Shown here one piece after another: positions 17,129 through 25,778 of a DNA stretch of 64,000 nucleotides. The notes below the pieces were generated by a model. It ran no database searches, was not told the DNA's origin, and worked only from the letters and a program-made list of their open reading frames with translations. Source of the stretch: an uncultured Campylobacter sp. Its GTDB lineage: Bacteria > Campylobacterota > Campylobacteria > Campylobacterales > Campylobacteraceae. The stretch lies in the NCBI GenBank assembly GCA_934728065.1, contig CAKVDW010000011.1:1-64000 (forward strand), written 5' to 3'. Position 1 is the stretch's first letter. Every line of letters begins with the position of its first letter. Position numbers and translations under genes: made by a program.

Positions 17129-17647
17129 TTAAAATTTAAAACCCTCATCAAGCCTTTTTGCCATTTGCTCAACGCTTAAGTTTTTAACAAAGCAAAGCTC
17201 TTGCGCCCCGCCCTTACAAGCTCTAATGAAATACTGCCTCGCCCTTTTAACATCAGCTTTTACCCTCACACCGCCAACGGACTTTGCAAAAAGATAAATC
17301 TGCCCCAAATCCTTACAGTTAAAATTCAAATCACAAGCCCTTTTGTAATAATACATAGCCTTTGAGTGCTTTTTATCTTTATCATAAAATTTTCCAAGCT
17401 CACTACAAGCTGAAGCCTTTTGAGCTTTGTTGCACTGCGTTTTAAGGGCATTTTCATCTTCTTTGTCATTGCTTAAAATTTGACCTTGCTCATAAAGGGT
17501 GGGATTTGTGCTTTGATTTTGCTCTTGTAATTTTTCATCAATTTCTGCCGAACAAGCTCTCATCAAGGCTAAAATAATAAAGGCAAGGGCGATTAAAATC
17601 GCGCTTAAGTTCTTTTTTTTCTTTAAGAATTTAAGTAAATTTTTCAT
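17129..17647 (-). CDS. Membrane-anchored Sel1/TPR-like repeat protein
   Basis: The 172-residue product has a basic N-terminus and one membrane helix (NLSAILIALAFIILALMRA), then a periplasmic domain with Cys-containing helical repeats (CNKAQKASACSELGKFYDKD, AMYYYKRACDLNFNCKDLGQ, RARQYFIRACKGGAQELC). The cysteine spacing resembles Sel1-like repeats of Helicobacter cysteine-rich proteins, where each pair is disulfide-bonded. I start at ATG 17647 rather than the in-frame TTG 17659, since the ATG lies one base after the ATPase gene stop and fits translational coupling. In C. jejuni the matching gene (Cj0376) is also beside the AAA+ ATPase. Function unknown. Confidence 0.8.
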   Translation of the reverse strand: MKNLLKFLKKKKNLSAILIALAFIILALMRACSAEIDEKLQEQNQSTNPTLYEQGQILSNDKEDENALKTQCNKAQKASACSELGKFYDKDKKHSKAMYYYKRACDLNFNCKDLGQIYLFAKSVGGVRVKADVKRARQYFIRACKGGAQELCFVKNLSVEQMAKRLDEGFKF

Positions 17648-17648
17648 C

Positions 17649-19364
17649 TTATGCGCCAAAGCCTACGATTTTAGCGTTGTCAAAACTTGAATTTAGCTCT
17701 TTTTGTATGCACTCTAAAAAGTCTTTCATCTTAAAGATGCCGTCCTTTGAAATGGCTGCTTTAAGTGCCGTGTTTTTCACTACCATTATGATTTGCGCTC
17801 CGCTTAACTCGTAATTTGCGACATTTTCAATGCTAAATTCATCATCAAAGCTCGCATTTTTAGGCAGTGCGCGTTGCCAAATCTCAACCCTGTCTTTATA
17901 ATCTGGCTTTTTGAACTCTATCTTATACTCAAAACGCCTTGAAAATGCTGTGTCTAAACTTTCTAAAAAATTCGTTGTGGCGATGATAACGCCGTCAAAT
18001 TTTTCAATTTGCTCTAAAAAGATATTTTGCATTTGGTTGTGCATTTTATCAGCCCCGCCTGAGCTTTCTACCCTTGTGCTTAAAAATTGGTCAGCTTCAT
18101 TTAAAAGCAAAATAGGGCTTTGCTTGCAGTTTGCGGCTATGTTTTTGTAGGTGTCAAAGATTTTGCGGACATTTTGTTCGCTTTCGCCCACATATTTGCT
18201 TAAAATTTTAGAACAGTCAAAGCTCAAAACCGCCTTTTTCATCGACTTTGCAAGGCTTAAAGCGCTCATCGTCTTGCCCGTGCCAGCAGGTCCGTAAAAG
18301 ATGATTTTCGCTTCAATGTTTTTGTTTGTCTTTATGCCCCAGCGGTGCAAGCGTTCAAGCACGGTTTTATCTTGTTGTTTGAGTATGTTTTGCAAAAGTT
18401 CTTTTGTTTTTTGTGGCATTATGACATCGTTTATATCGGTGTTTGGCTCGATAAGCTCGAAAATATCTTGCTCTTTTAGGGCTGTTTCAAGCTTGATTTT
18501 CTTGCCCTTTTTTGGCTCTTTGAAATTTACGATTCGCTCTAAAATTTCATCGCTCAAAAAAAAGTTTTTCACTATGTCGCCAAAGGGATTTAAAAACTCA
18601 TCATAGTCGATAAGTCCCTTTTCATAGAGCTTTGAGCCTTCCTCAAGCAGGGCTTTGTTTTTAACGCATTCCATTTTGTTTTGGCTAATAAGCGCACAAA
18701 GGGCGTTTATATCACAAGCATTGCCGCTTTCGCTATCTAGGGCGTATTCTTGTCTTAAAAGTGCCAGAAAAATGAGCTGTTCTTTTTCATTAAGGGCATT
18801 TTCTTTAAAAATTTCAGCAATTATATTATAAAATTTTGACCTTTTTAAGCGGTCTTTAATGTGCCTTTCAAGCTCTTTTACCTGCTCTTTTAGCTCATAA
18901 TTTGGCAAAAAGGCAAGTCTTTGATAAATTTTAACCCGCTCAAATTCATCTTTTAAATACTCCAAAAAGTCCTCATAAGCACCCTTTTGCGACAAATTTA
19001 GATTTTGCGTGCCTTCTAAAAGCTGTAAAAAATGCTCGCTTAAGCTCACATCGCCTTGCAGTAAGGTTAAGAGTGAATTTGGCTTTTTGCCAAAGTCGTT
19101 ATTTTTAAAAACGCTATAACTTTGAACGACAAAACCAAGCTCTATAAGGCGTTTAAGCTCATTTAAATGGTCTAAATACTCGTATTTATCGCCACCAAAA
19201 ATGCTTACAAGTAGGCTAAAAACGCTAGTGCTTGAGCTTGCTTGTATGTAGTTTTGACAAAGCTCCCTTAAAATCAAAATCTCATTTTCACTACAACCCA
19301 AATTCTTAACAAATTTGCTTGTTTTAAACTCTTTAGCGCTTAAAAATTCTTTCAACTCATTCAC
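17649..19364 (-). CDS. AAA+ family ATPase (Cj0377-like)
   Basis: A 571-residue protein with a long N-terminal region of unknown fold (about 1-330, helical) and a C-terminal AAA module: Walker A FYGPAGTGKTMSALSLA, Walker B ILLLNEADQF (Asn in the first DExx position), sensor 1 IIATTNFLESLD, arginine finger region AFSRRFEYKIEF, and a C-terminal lid (ANYELSGAQIIMVVKN). It resembles the CDC48/FtsH-like clade of single-ring ATPases without a protease domain. Its start overlaps the upstream lipoprotein stop by four bases, and the membrane repeat protein follows directly. Its substrate is unknown. Confidence 0.85.
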   Translation of the reverse strand: MNELKEFLSAKEFKTSKFVKNLGCSENEILILRELCQNYIQASSSTSVFSLLVSIFGGDKYEYLDHLNELKRLIELGFVVQSYSVFKNNDFGKKPNSLLTLLQGDVSLSEHFLQLLEGTQNLNLSQKGAYEDFLEYLKDEFERVKIYQRLAFLPNYELKEQVKELERHIKDRLKRSKFYNIIAEIFKENALNEKEQLIFLALLRQEYALDSESGNACDINALCALISQNKMECVKNKALLEEGSKLYEKGLIDYDEFLNPFGDIVKNFFLSDEILERIVNFKEPKKGKKIKLETALKEQDIFELIEPNTDINDVIMPQKTKELLQNILKQQDKTVLERLHRWGIKTNKNIEAKIIFYGPAGTGKTMSALSLAKSMKKAVLSFDCSKILSKYVGESEQNVRKIFDTYKNIAANCKQSPILLLNEADQFLSTRVESSGGADKMHNQMQNIFLEQIEKFDGVIIATTNFLESLDTAFSRRFEYKIEFKKPDYKDRVEIWQRALPKNASFDDEFSIENVANYELSGAQIIMVVKNTALKAAISKDGIFKMKDFLECIQKELNSSFDNAKIVGFGA

Positions 19365-19846
19365 CAGCTATCCTTTAGTGAAAATTTTATCCCAGCCTTT
19401 TTGTCCTCGAAAAAAACGACTCCATCGCAAAGCTTGTAAAAAAGTTCATAGTCTTTTTCAAGTATATTTTGTTCATACCCGCAAGAGTTTTTTTTCAAAT
19501 TTAAGCCCTTGTAAATAGGCTTTTTTGACAAAATATCGCTTAAAAAGTCCTCATAATGCGCATTTTGAAAGAATTGTTTGTTAAAGGTGCTTTTTAAGGC
19601 ACATTTTGAATTCAGGCAAATCATCTTTTGCCCAACTTCTAGCGTAACGAGCGGTTGTCCTAGTTTATACACTTCTAGCCTTGTGCCATCTTCGTTTTTG
19701 TATAAAAATCCCGCTTCGCTGAGCTTGATTTGTGGGGATTTTAAGCTTATAAACACAGCTTTTGAGTCGCTAAATGAAGCCTTACTCGCACAGGCTGTAA
19801 AAAATGCTGCTGAAAATAAGATTAAAAAAGACAAAATTTTTTTCAC
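19361..19846 (-). CDS. Putative lipoprotein (Cj0375-like)
   Basis: The 161-residue product has a type II signal peptide MKKILSFLILFSAAFFTAC with lipobox FTAC, then a small beta-rich domain (LEVYKLGQPLVTLEVGQKMI) with further cysteines (ICLNSKCALK, KNSCGYEQN, YKLCDGVVF). It opens the lipoprotein-ATPase-repeat protein operon, overlapping the ATPase gene by four bases. No enzymatic motif is recognised. The envelope location of this and of the last gene suggests that the operon serves an envelope process. Confidence 0.8.
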   Translation of the reverse strand: MKKILSFLILFSAAFFTACASKASFSDSKAVFISLKSPQIKLSEAGFLYKNEDGTRLEVYKLGQPLVTLEVGQKMICLNSKCALKSTFNKQFFQNAHYEDFLSDILSKKPIYKGLNLKKNSCGYEQNILEKDYELFYKLCDGVVFFEDKKAGIKFSLKDSW

Positions 19847-19908
19847 ATTAAACCCTTGAATAAAGTCAAAATTTTAGCCAAATTTAGCTTAAAATTTGTA
19901 AAATCAAA

Positions 19909-20271
19909 CTATAAAGTTTTCATAAACTGCTTTGCGCTTAATGCCAAAAAAGCCGACTTTGAAATGCCAAGAGAGTTGGAATAATGGGTGATTTCTTTTA
20001 TCAAACTTTCTTTCATTGTTATTGTTACGGGTTTTGTGCTATCTTTAATGGCTTGTGGCTCTGGTATATAGTCTTTTGATTTAAGCATACTTTCTATAAG
20101 GCTTGGTAAAGCAGCTTTTAAGTCCTCTATCGCCTCAGCCTCGCTCGCTCCTGTGCCAAAAAGCACGGCTTTATCCTCAAATTCTTTAAATTTAGCCATA
20201 AATCCGCCCTCATTGTCGCTAAAAACAATGATTTCGTAAGGTAAATTTAAATAATACTGTGCATTTTTCAT
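19909..20271 (-). CDS. hicB: HicB-family antitoxin
   Basis: Antitoxin of a type II pair; it binds HicA and represses the operon. The 120-residue product has a partial RNase H-like HicB fold at the N-terminus (YYLNLPYEIIVFSDNEGGFM, AKFKEFEDKAVLFGTGASEA, EAIEDLKAALPSLIESML) and a C-terminal ribbon-helix-helix DNA-binding segment (PVTITMKESLIKEITHYSN, SLGISKSAFLALSA). It starts two bases after hicA. The pair is inserted between the lipoprotein gene and yajQ, which are closer together in C. jejuni as I recall. Confidence 0.88.
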   Translation of the reverse strand: MKNAQYYLNLPYEIIVFSDNEGGFMAKFKEFEDKAVLFGTGASEAEAIEDLKAALPSLIESMLKSKDYIPEPQAIKDSTKPVTITMKESLIKEITHYSNSLGISKSAFLALSAKQFMKTL

Positions 20272-20273
20272 CT

Positions 20274-20501
20274 TTACTCCTTTGAAATAGCATCCAAAAC
20301 AGCCTTAGTATAAACAGCATTCATAGGCTTTTTAAAAGGCAAGCAAATGTGCTTTGCTCCAGCCTTTGCAAAGGTATGGTGCGAACCCTTTTTAGAGTTT
20401 AGCTTATAGCCATTTAGTTCAAGCAATTTTTTCAAATCCTCAAAACTAGCGTTTTTGGGATTATTTTTTAATTTCTGCTCTAATTTTTCTTTCACACTCA
20501 T
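20274..20501 (-). CDS. hicA: HicA-family mRNA interferase toxin
   Basis: Small double-stranded-RNA-binding-fold ribonuclease that cleaves mRNA when freed from HicB. The 75-residue product contains the HicA core FEDLKKLLELNGYKL, NSKKGSHHTF (catalytic His in G-S-H-x-x-F) and ICLPFKKPMNAVYTKAVLDA. All expected residues are present, so it should be active. The ATG at 20501 lies only six bases from a TATAAT and has no ribosome site, suggesting leaderless translation that may keep toxin output low. Confidence 0.88.
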   Translation of the reverse strand: MSVKEKLEQKLKNNPKNASFEDLKKLLELNGYKLNSKKGSHHTFAKAGAKHICLPFKKPMNAVYTKAVLDAISKE

Positions 20502-20507
20502 ATTTAT

Positions 20508-20513
20508 ATTATA
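20508..20513 (-). promoter_or_regulatory. -10 element of hicAB
   Basis: Minus-strand TATAAT followed by ATAAAT and then the hicA ATG. Spacing places the transcript start at the ATG itself. Confidence 0.5.
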
Positions 20514-20548
20514 CCATAAAAGTATTTATTTTATACATATTTAAAGGG

Positions 20549-21040
20549 TTATTTTAAATTCTTAAAACTTATATTGAGTTCTAAATTTAACTCTTTTACA
20601 AGCTTCATCACGGCTTGCAAATCATCGATTTGCTTTGCGCTTACGCGAATTTCGTTGCCACGAATTTGTGAGCTTACTTTAAGCTTGCTGTCCTTAATGG
20701 CTTTGTTGATTTTTTTGGCGTTTTCTCCGTCTATGCTGTCGTTGATTTTTAAATTTAGCTTTGCTAAAGCCCCGCTTGTTCTGCTTTGTTCTTGTATGGC
20801 GGCTGGGTTAATGCCTCTTTTGATGAGCTTTGAGATGAGTATATCCTTTAAAGGCTCGATTTTACCTTCACTTGAGCTTGAAAGCGTAAAGATACTGTCC
20901 CTTTCATTCAGCTCAAATTCCGCCTGAACGCCCTTAAAATCATAGCGCGTTTCAAGCTCCTTTTTAGCTTGCTCCAAAGCGTTTTTAAGCTCCTGCACGC
21001 TTACCTCGCCGCTTATGTCAAAACTATGCTCACTTGCCAT
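20549..21040 (-). CDS. YajQ family nucleotide-binding protein
   Basis: YajQ/DUF520 proteins are small two-domain ferredoxin-fold proteins that bind nucleotides; some bind cyclic di-GMP. The 163-residue product has the family N-terminus [37 protein letters not shown] and the C-terminal [20 protein letters not shown]. Complete and of normal size. Its start overlaps the upstream dehydrogenase stop by 11 bases, so the two are cotranscribed. A precise role in Campylobacter is not established to my knowledge. Confidence 0.92.
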   Translation of the reverse strand: MASEHSFDISGEVSVQELKNALEQAKKELETRYDFKGVQAEFELNERDSIFTLSSSSEGKIEPLKDILISKLIKRGINPAAIQEQSRTSGALAKLNLKINDSIDGENAKKINKAIKDSKLKVSSQIRGNEIRVSAKQIDDLQAVMKLVKELNLELNISFKNLK

Positions 21041-21971
21041 TTTTGCTCCATTCGACTAAATTTTCAAAAACCATTTTGATGAGTTTGTTCATCGACTCCT
21101 CGCTCGCAAAGGCTATGTGCGGAGTGATGATGAGATTTTGCTTGTTTTTGATACTTAAAAGTGGGTGATTTGCTCTCATCGGTTCGCTTTCAAGCACATC
21201 AAGGGCGGCTTTGAAAGGCTTTTTGTCAAGCATTAAGGCTAAATCCTCCTCATTTACTATGCCCCCACGCCCTACATTGATGAGTATTGCGCCCTCCTTT
21301 AACAAAGCCATTTCTTTTTGGGTGATGAGATTTTTGGTTTTGTCATTTAAAGGCGCGTGAATGCTGATAAAATCACAGCTTGAAAGCAAATCATTTAAAG
21401 GAAGTTGCTTAAATTCAGCGTTGTTGTTCGCCCCAGAAGTTGAGCTGTAAAAAACTTGCGCTCCAAAGGCTTGGGCTACCTTTGCTACTTCTTTGCCTAT
21501 CGCGCCAAGCCCGATGATGCCGTATTTTTTGCCAAAAAGAGTGTAGGTTATGCGCGAAAAGTCTGTGAAAATGTCGCTCTTGCACCATTTGCCACTTTTG
21601 GTAAATTCATCATAATAAATGATTTCATTCAAAAAGGCAAAAAGCAGCGCAAAGGTATGCTGTGTAACGCTTTGCGTGGAGTAGCCAGCGACATTTTTCA
21701 CCGCTATGCCCTTGCTTTTAGCATACTCAACGGCTATGTTGTTTGTGCCTGTGGCGGTTTCTAAAATGAGCTTTAAATTCGTGGCGTTTAGGACGGCTTC
21801 ATCAAGCACGACCTTATTTACCATAGCCACATCAGCGTCCTTTAAACGCTCTATCACCTTGTCTTTGGGCGTTAAATCATAGCTCACAAAGTCCCCAAAC
21901 TCCCTAAACGCGCTCAAATCAGCATTTCCCAAAGTCGCCGCGTCCAAACATACGATTTTAAGCTTACTCAT
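21030..21971 (-). CDS. D-2-hydroxyacid dehydrogenase
   Basis: NAD-dependent oxidoreductase for a D-2-hydroxy acid or its 2-keto acid. The 313-residue product has the Rossmann fingerprint [20 protein letters not shown], the block [20 protein letters not shown] with the catalytic Arg, Glu in [10 protein letters not shown], and His in [12 protein letters not shown]. The N-terminal catalytic half contains [20 protein letters not shown], which resembles glycerate or hydroxypyruvate reductases. Substrate cannot be fixed from sequence alone. It lies between the glutathionylspermidine synthase-like gene (two-base gap) and yajQ. Confidence 0.9.
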   Translation of the reverse strand: MSKLKIVCLDAATLGNADLSAFREFGDFVSYDLTPKDKVIERLKDADVAMVNKVVLDEAVLNATNLKLILETATGTNNIAVEYAKSKGIAVKNVAGYSTQSVTQHTFALLFAFLNEIIYYDEFTKSGKWCKSDIFTDFSRITYTLFGKKYGIIGLGAIGKEVAKVAQAFGAQVFYSSTSGANNNAEFKQLPLNDLLSSCDFISIHAPLNDKTKNLITQKEMALLKEGAILINVGRGGIVNEEDLALMLDKKPFKAALDVLESEPMRANHPLLSIKNKQNLIITPHIAFASEESMNKLIKMVFENLVEWSKNGK

Positions 21972-21973
21972 CT

Positions 21974-23146
21974 TTACTCCTTTATAATGTGTCCTACAAA
22001 TTTAGCAAAATTATCAAGCACCAGCCCGCCCTTGCGAAAGCCCAGCCCACAGCCCTCATAAGCAAAGAAAACTCCTGCTTGATAGCACTCATCTTTATGC
22101 TCGTTAAATTCGACAAATTCTTGATAAATCATCTTTTCATTTCCGTAAGCTCCTTGTGTTTCAAGGCTTGTTTCGCCACTAGCTTCGATGATAGCGACAT
22201 TTGCGCCCTCTCTGCCAAAAACAGGCTTTCTTACGCATTTTTTATTTGCCAAAGGTTTATCGCTTGTTTCAAGCAGTAATGGGTGGTTTGGATAAAGCTC
22301 CCACAGCACTTTGAGTATGCCCTTGCTTTGAAAAAGTAAGGTGTAAGCGGGGTTTAAGATGATAGCTTTTTTGTTTTTCATTATTTGGCTTAAAAGCATA
22401 GCCAGCTCGCCCTCTTCTATGGCAATATTCTCCCAAGGAATGAGCTTAAAGAGGTATTCATAATTTACCCCCTCCTTAAAAATGCCGTCCTCAGAAAATT
22501 CAATCTCATCAATGTAAGAAAAAGCCGTTTCAAAACCAGCTTCTTTGGCGATATGCTCCAAAAGTCTTGTGGTGATTTCGTCCTCATCATTGCCCGCAAT
22601 GCTTGAAAAAAGGATTTTCCAACCCTTATAATACTCCTCAAAGCCCTCAACACTTTCTTCAAGCGTGATAAGCCGCTTGAAATTGTCCATCAAGCTCTCA
22701 TAAATGCTGTTAAACTGCTCTTGCTCGTTCATATCATTTTGTTTAAGCAAAGCCCACTGCAAAATAGCTGCTTCAAAAAGCGAAGTGGGCGTGTCAGCGT
22801 TAAATTCAATGAGCTTTATAGGCTTACCGTCCAAGCCTCCAGCTAAGTCAAACCGCCCATACAAGTGCCAATGCACATCATTGTCCCAGCTCATTTTTAT
22901 CGCATCAACAAGGCTAAAGGGTATGCCAAGCTCAGCAAAGCGGTTATTGTCGATGACATTTTGCGCGGCATTTACAAACATATCATAAAGTTCATTCACC
23001 GCTTCATAGTAAGCATTTGCTTCCCTTGCCTTTACGCTTACAAGCTCATCAGCTATGTAAGAACTACCGTCCTTGTCCGTGTGCCACGAAAAGCCCATTT
23101 GCTCTAAATAATCCTGCCTTAATGGCGAAACTTTAGTTAAATTCAT
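21974..23146 (-). CDS. Glutathionylspermidine synthase-like ATP-grasp protein
   Basis: The 390-residue product matches the synthetase-only branch of the family (YgiC/YjfC type), with no N-terminal amidase. Features visible are DVHWHLYGRFDLAGG, KLIEFNADTPTSLFEAAILQ, the nucleotide-binding region ECVRKP-like segment KKCVRKPVFGREGANVAIIE, and a C-terminal CGLGFRKGGLVLDN. Members ligate a peptide and an amine with ATP, but the YgiC substrate is unsettled and Campylobacter is not known for glutathionylspermidine. It is paired with the lipoprotein gene just upstream, which parallels E. coli ygiB-ygiC. Confidence 0.87.
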   Translation of the reverse strand: MNLTKVSPLRQDYLEQMGFSWHTDKDGSSYIADELVSVKAREANAYYEAVNELYDMFVNAAQNVIDNNRFAELGIPFSLVDAIKMSWDNDVHWHLYGRFDLAGGLDGKPIKLIEFNADTPTSLFEAAILQWALLKQNDMNEQEQFNSIYESLMDNFKRLITLEESVEGFEEYYKGWKILFSSIAGNDEDEITTRLLEHIAKEAGFETAFSYIDEIEFSEDGIFKEGVNYEYLFKLIPWENIAIEEGELAMLLSQIMKNKKAIILNPAYTLLFQSKGILKVLWELYPNHPLLLETSDKPLANKKCVRKPVFGREGANVAIIEASGETSLETQGAYGNEKMIYQEFVEFNEHKDECYQAGVFFAYEGCGLGFRKGGLVLDNFAKFVGHIIKE

Positions 23147-23230
23147 TTATCTTGTCCTTTTTTTTAAGACTTATTTTTGGGCGTTTATAAAGCTTAAAAA
23201 GCCCATCTTAACCCCACCTTAAACCTTGCT

Positions 23231-23821
23231 TTAGCCGCCAAAGCTACCGCCACCACCAGCTGCAGCTTTTTGCCCACCGCCAAAAAAGCCAGACTTGCCA
23301 GCTGTTCCACCAGCTCTTTGTTGGTTAAAGCTGTTTGTGCTTCTTTGATACGCGCTTTGATTAGAAAAAGCTCCTCGTTGATTTGCGTTGAAATTTTGGT
23401 TGTTAAAGAGTTTTGAGCCTATCCAGCTACCTATTATCGCTCCAGCCGCACTTGCAAGCAGTGCCTCGCCTAAAGAAAGCCCACCACCGCTTACTTGGGC
23501 GTTTTCTTGGGTGAGTTTTGAAGTGCCGTTGTCGATTTTAGCTTCTTCTGCCTTAAGCAAGGCGTCCATTTCCTCTTTGCTTAAAATGCGTTCAGTCCCG
23601 TCAAGTTGTTGTAAGATGACTCTTGTTTCATCGCTTGGGTATTGGTCTTTGATTTTGTATTCGTCTTTAGCGACCTCTTCTATGATGACAAAGGCTCCTT
23701 TTGCTTGTGGGGCTTGTTCTTGCAGTGGCGTGTCATTTGAACAAGCACTCAAAGCTCCAGCTGTAATGGCGCTTAAGCCTCCTAAAGCGCTCAACTCAAA
23801 TATCTTTTTAATGTGTTTCAT
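23231..23821 (-). CDS. UPF0323 (YgiB-like) lipoprotein
   Basis: The 196-residue product has a lipoprotein signal (ALGGLSAITAGALSACSN, lipobox LSAC), a central conserved domain (GAFVIIEEVAKDEYKIKDQY, RVILQQLDGTERILSKEEMD), a hydrophobic glycine-zipper-like stretch (EALLASAAGAIIGSWIGSKL) and a low-complexity C-terminus rich in Asn, Gln, Ser and Gly (GGGQKAAAGGGGSFGG). It heads the operon leading to the ATP-grasp gene. YgiB-type proteins are of unknown function; the pairing with a YgiC-like ligase suggests a shared envelope role. Confidence 0.85.
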   Translation of the reverse strand: MKHIKKIFELSALGGLSAITAGALSACSNDTPLQEQAPQAKGAFVIIEEVAKDEYKIKDQYPSDETRVILQQLDGTERILSKEEMDALLKAEEAKIDNGTSKLTQENAQVSGGGLSLGEALLASAAGAIIGSWIGSKLFNNQNFNANQRGAFSNQSAYQRSTNSFNQQRAGGTAGKSGFFGGGQKAAAGGGGSFGG

Positions 23822-23906
23822 TTTCGTCCCTCAAAAATTTAATGACAAAGCATTTTAGCTAAAATTTGCAAATTAAAAGGGAATTTTGTGTGAATTTAAA
23901 AATTTT

Positions 23907-23938
23907 CTCACAAGAAAGCCTTGAAACTTTCTTGTGAG
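23907..23938 (-). terminator. rpsU terminator
   Basis: CTCACAAGAAAG and its exact complement CTTTCTTGTGAG flank an eight-base loop, giving a 12-base stem directly after the rpsU stop. On the minus strand AAAATTTTT follows. Confidence 0.8.
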
Positions 23939-23943
23939 GGCTT

Positions 23944-24156
23944 TTAAAGGCGAGATTCATACCGTCTTAACATATAAAGTCTTTTAAGCATTTTTTTGCG
24001 GGCTGAAATTTTTTGCTTTTTGCGAACCTCAGTCATAGGCTCAAAAAACCTACGCGCACGCACTTCAGTAACCACAAGGTTTCTATCGACTTGTTTTTTG
24101 AATTTTCTGTAAGCTTCTTCAAAGCTTTCATTTTGATGCACTTTTACTCCGGGCAA
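23944..24156 (-). CDS. rpsU: 30S ribosomal protein S21
   Basis: Small subunit protein S21. I call 70 residues, starting at a TTG (24156), because the family begins with (M)[15 protein letters not shown] and the purine-rich AAGGTGG lies a suitable distance upstream. The in-frame GTG at 24168 would add four residues (VITL) and overlap that ribosome site. Conserved blocks are [20 protein letters not shown] and the basic tail [21 protein letters not shown] start on a ribosomal protein may modulate its amount. Confidence 0.93.
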   Translation of the reverse strand: MPGVKVHQNESFEEAYRKFKKQVDRNLVVTEVRARRFFEPMTEVRKKQKISARKKMLKRLYMLRRYESRL

Positions 24157-24223
24157 AGTTATCACCACCTTTCTTTAAAAGCTCTAAGTGTAGCATAAAT
24201 TTGTAAATGAAATTAAGAAAGTT

Positions 24224-24244
24224 TGTGGGGGAGTTTCCCCCACA
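24224..24244 (-). terminator. Porin gene terminator
   Basis: TGTGGGGGA-GTT-TCCCCCACA makes a nine-base stem with a three-base loop 13 bases after the porin stop (reading minus strand). A T-rich stretch (CTTTCTTAATTTC) follows. Confidence 0.8.
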
Positions 24245-24256
24245 GTTATAAATTCT

Positions 24257-25606
24257 TTAGAATTTATAGTAGGCTTGGAAACGAACAGAGTCTTTAACGC
24301 TTTTTGCATCATCAGCATTTGTTTGTTTAGCCTTTGTAGAAAGGTTAGAATACCAAACCAAGAAGTCAAGGTTTTTATTAACCTTCCAGCCAAGTTCGCC
24401 TACAAGTTCCATTTTAGTTCCTGTGCCTCTAGCTGCAGCTGTTGCTGCTCCTGTGCCAGCTTCTGATTTAGTGCCACCATAAACACCTTGAACGCCTAAT
24501 CTTACACCATTAAAGGTATAACCAGCGCCTACATAGCCATAAGTGCTTTGTCCAAAAGCAAGTGAAAACCAAGAACCCTTTTGATAGAAAATTTCTCGTC
24601 CTATACCAAGTCCAGCACCGCTTTGTCCTTCAAGGGTGTTGATAGTAAAGCCGTCTTTTTTACCAAACATAATACCACCAAGTTTAGCATCAAAGCCGTC
24701 TCCTTCAGGTTTAAAACCTCCACGAAGGTCATATAAGGCTCCGTTTTTAGCTAAATTTCCTATATAGCTGTTAAAACCACCATCTACTGTGTTTCCTAGA
24801 TAAGTAGCGTTAAGAACATAGTTTAGATTTTCAGCCACAGGTGCTTGAAAGTCAAGCTTTACAGCCCAAAGATTAGCTGTGTTTTGCCAGTAAGCACCCC
24901 AAGCTTGAGCCTTGATGCCCGCATCTTTTACATCAGCTATAAGAGCAGCTCCGTATAGGTTGTATTTGTAAAGTCTTGCTGTTTCGCGTCCGCTTAAGCC
25001 ATAAGCTTGAAAATTTGTCGCATCAGTATCACCTACTTGATAAGTGCCATTTTGTCCTGATGAGCCAGAACCTTCAATGCTATCAACAGCAAAGGCTGCT
25101 AGGGTAAAGCCATCAACAGGAGAGTAAAAGGCTTCAGCCGCCATACCTGTTAAATCCTCAGTCCAAATGGTGTTAAGCTGTTGGCGACCAAGTTTGGCTG
25201 AGTAACCAAAGTCAGCATTTGCATACTGCAAGTAAGCCAGCTTTAAAACAGGGCTTGATTTGGTGTTTGTGCCTTGAACTCCTGCGCTTTGTTGGTTTGC
25301 TGTATAAGCGTAAGCAAAGTTGCTGTCGTTGTTATACATTAACTGTCCAACAACCTTAAAGCCATCGCCTACATCAATGGTTGTGCCAACTGCTGCTCTA
25401 AAGCGGTGATTTTGTATGGTATTTACACCGTTTGCACCAGCATTAAGATTAAGGCTCTTATCTTTCCAAGTGCCTGAGTCATAGCGGTATCTTGCAAAAC
25501 CAGAAACATCAACATTTTTGATGGCTTCTTCTAAGGGTTTAGCATTAAGAGCTGAAAATGAACCAGCAGCCAAAGCTGCAACTAAAGAGAGTTTAACGAA
25601 TTTCAT
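24257..25606 (-). CDS. Major outer membrane porin, Campylobacter MOMP family
   Basis: Trimeric beta-barrel porin for small solutes and the main surface antigen of the genus. The 449-residue precursor has a signal peptide MKFVKLSLVAALAAGSFSAL ending in NA, then the family N-terminus KPLEEAIKNVDVSGFARYRY. Barrel strands continue to the C-terminal SVRFQAYYKF, ending in Phe as required for BAM recognition. I chose ATG 25606, preceded by AAAGGAG; the frame is open upstream without a ribosome site. A strong promoter with both boxes precedes it. C. jejuni porA lies in another context, so this copy may be relocated or one of several. Confidence 0.93.
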   Translation of the reverse strand: MKFVKLSLVAALAAGSFSALNAKPLEEAIKNVDVSGFARYRYDSGTWKDKSLNLNAGANGVNTIQNHRFRAAVGTTIDVGDGFKVVGQLMYNNDSNFAYAYTANQQSAGVQGTNTKSSPVLKLAYLQYANADFGYSAKLGRQQLNTIWTEDLTGMAAEAFYSPVDGFTLAAFAVDSIEGSGSSGQNGTYQVGDTDATNFQAYGLSGRETARLYKYNLYGAALIADVKDAGIKAQAWGAYWQNTANLWAVKLDFQAPVAENLNYVLNATYLGNTVDGGFNSYIGNLAKNGALYDLRGGFKPEGDGFDAKLGGIMFGKKDGFTINTLEGQSGAGLGIGREIFYQKGSWFSLAFGQSTYGYVGAGYTFNGVRLGVQGVYGGTKSEAGTGAATAAARGTGTKMELVGELGWKVNKNLDFLVWYSNLSTKAKQTNADDAKSVKDSVRFQAYYKF

Positions 25607-25640
25607 AGTGAATCTCCTTTCAAAATAATGAAATCTCAAA

Positions 25641-25669
25641 ATTATAACTAAAATTTAAAGCAAAGTCAA
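25641..25669 (-). promoter_or_regulatory. Porin promoter with both boxes
   Basis: On the minus strand TTGACT (25669-25664), 17 bases, TATAAT (25646-25641). A good -35 is uncommon in Campylobacter and fits high expression. Confidence 0.75.
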
Positions 25670-25753
25670 AGTTTTTTACTTGTTTTTTTTTTTTTGTAAA
25701 ATGTGTGCTTTTGTGGGGCTAAAATGGGGTTTGATTTGTTTGTAATCTTTTGT

Positions 25754-25759
25754 TATAAT
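25754..25759 (+). promoter_or_regulatory. -10 element of the GNAT gene pair
   Basis: TATAAT 19 bases before the ATG at 25779, with AAAGGA as ribosome site in between. Confidence 0.55.
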
Positions 25760-25778
25760 TTTGGCAAAAAAAGGATAA

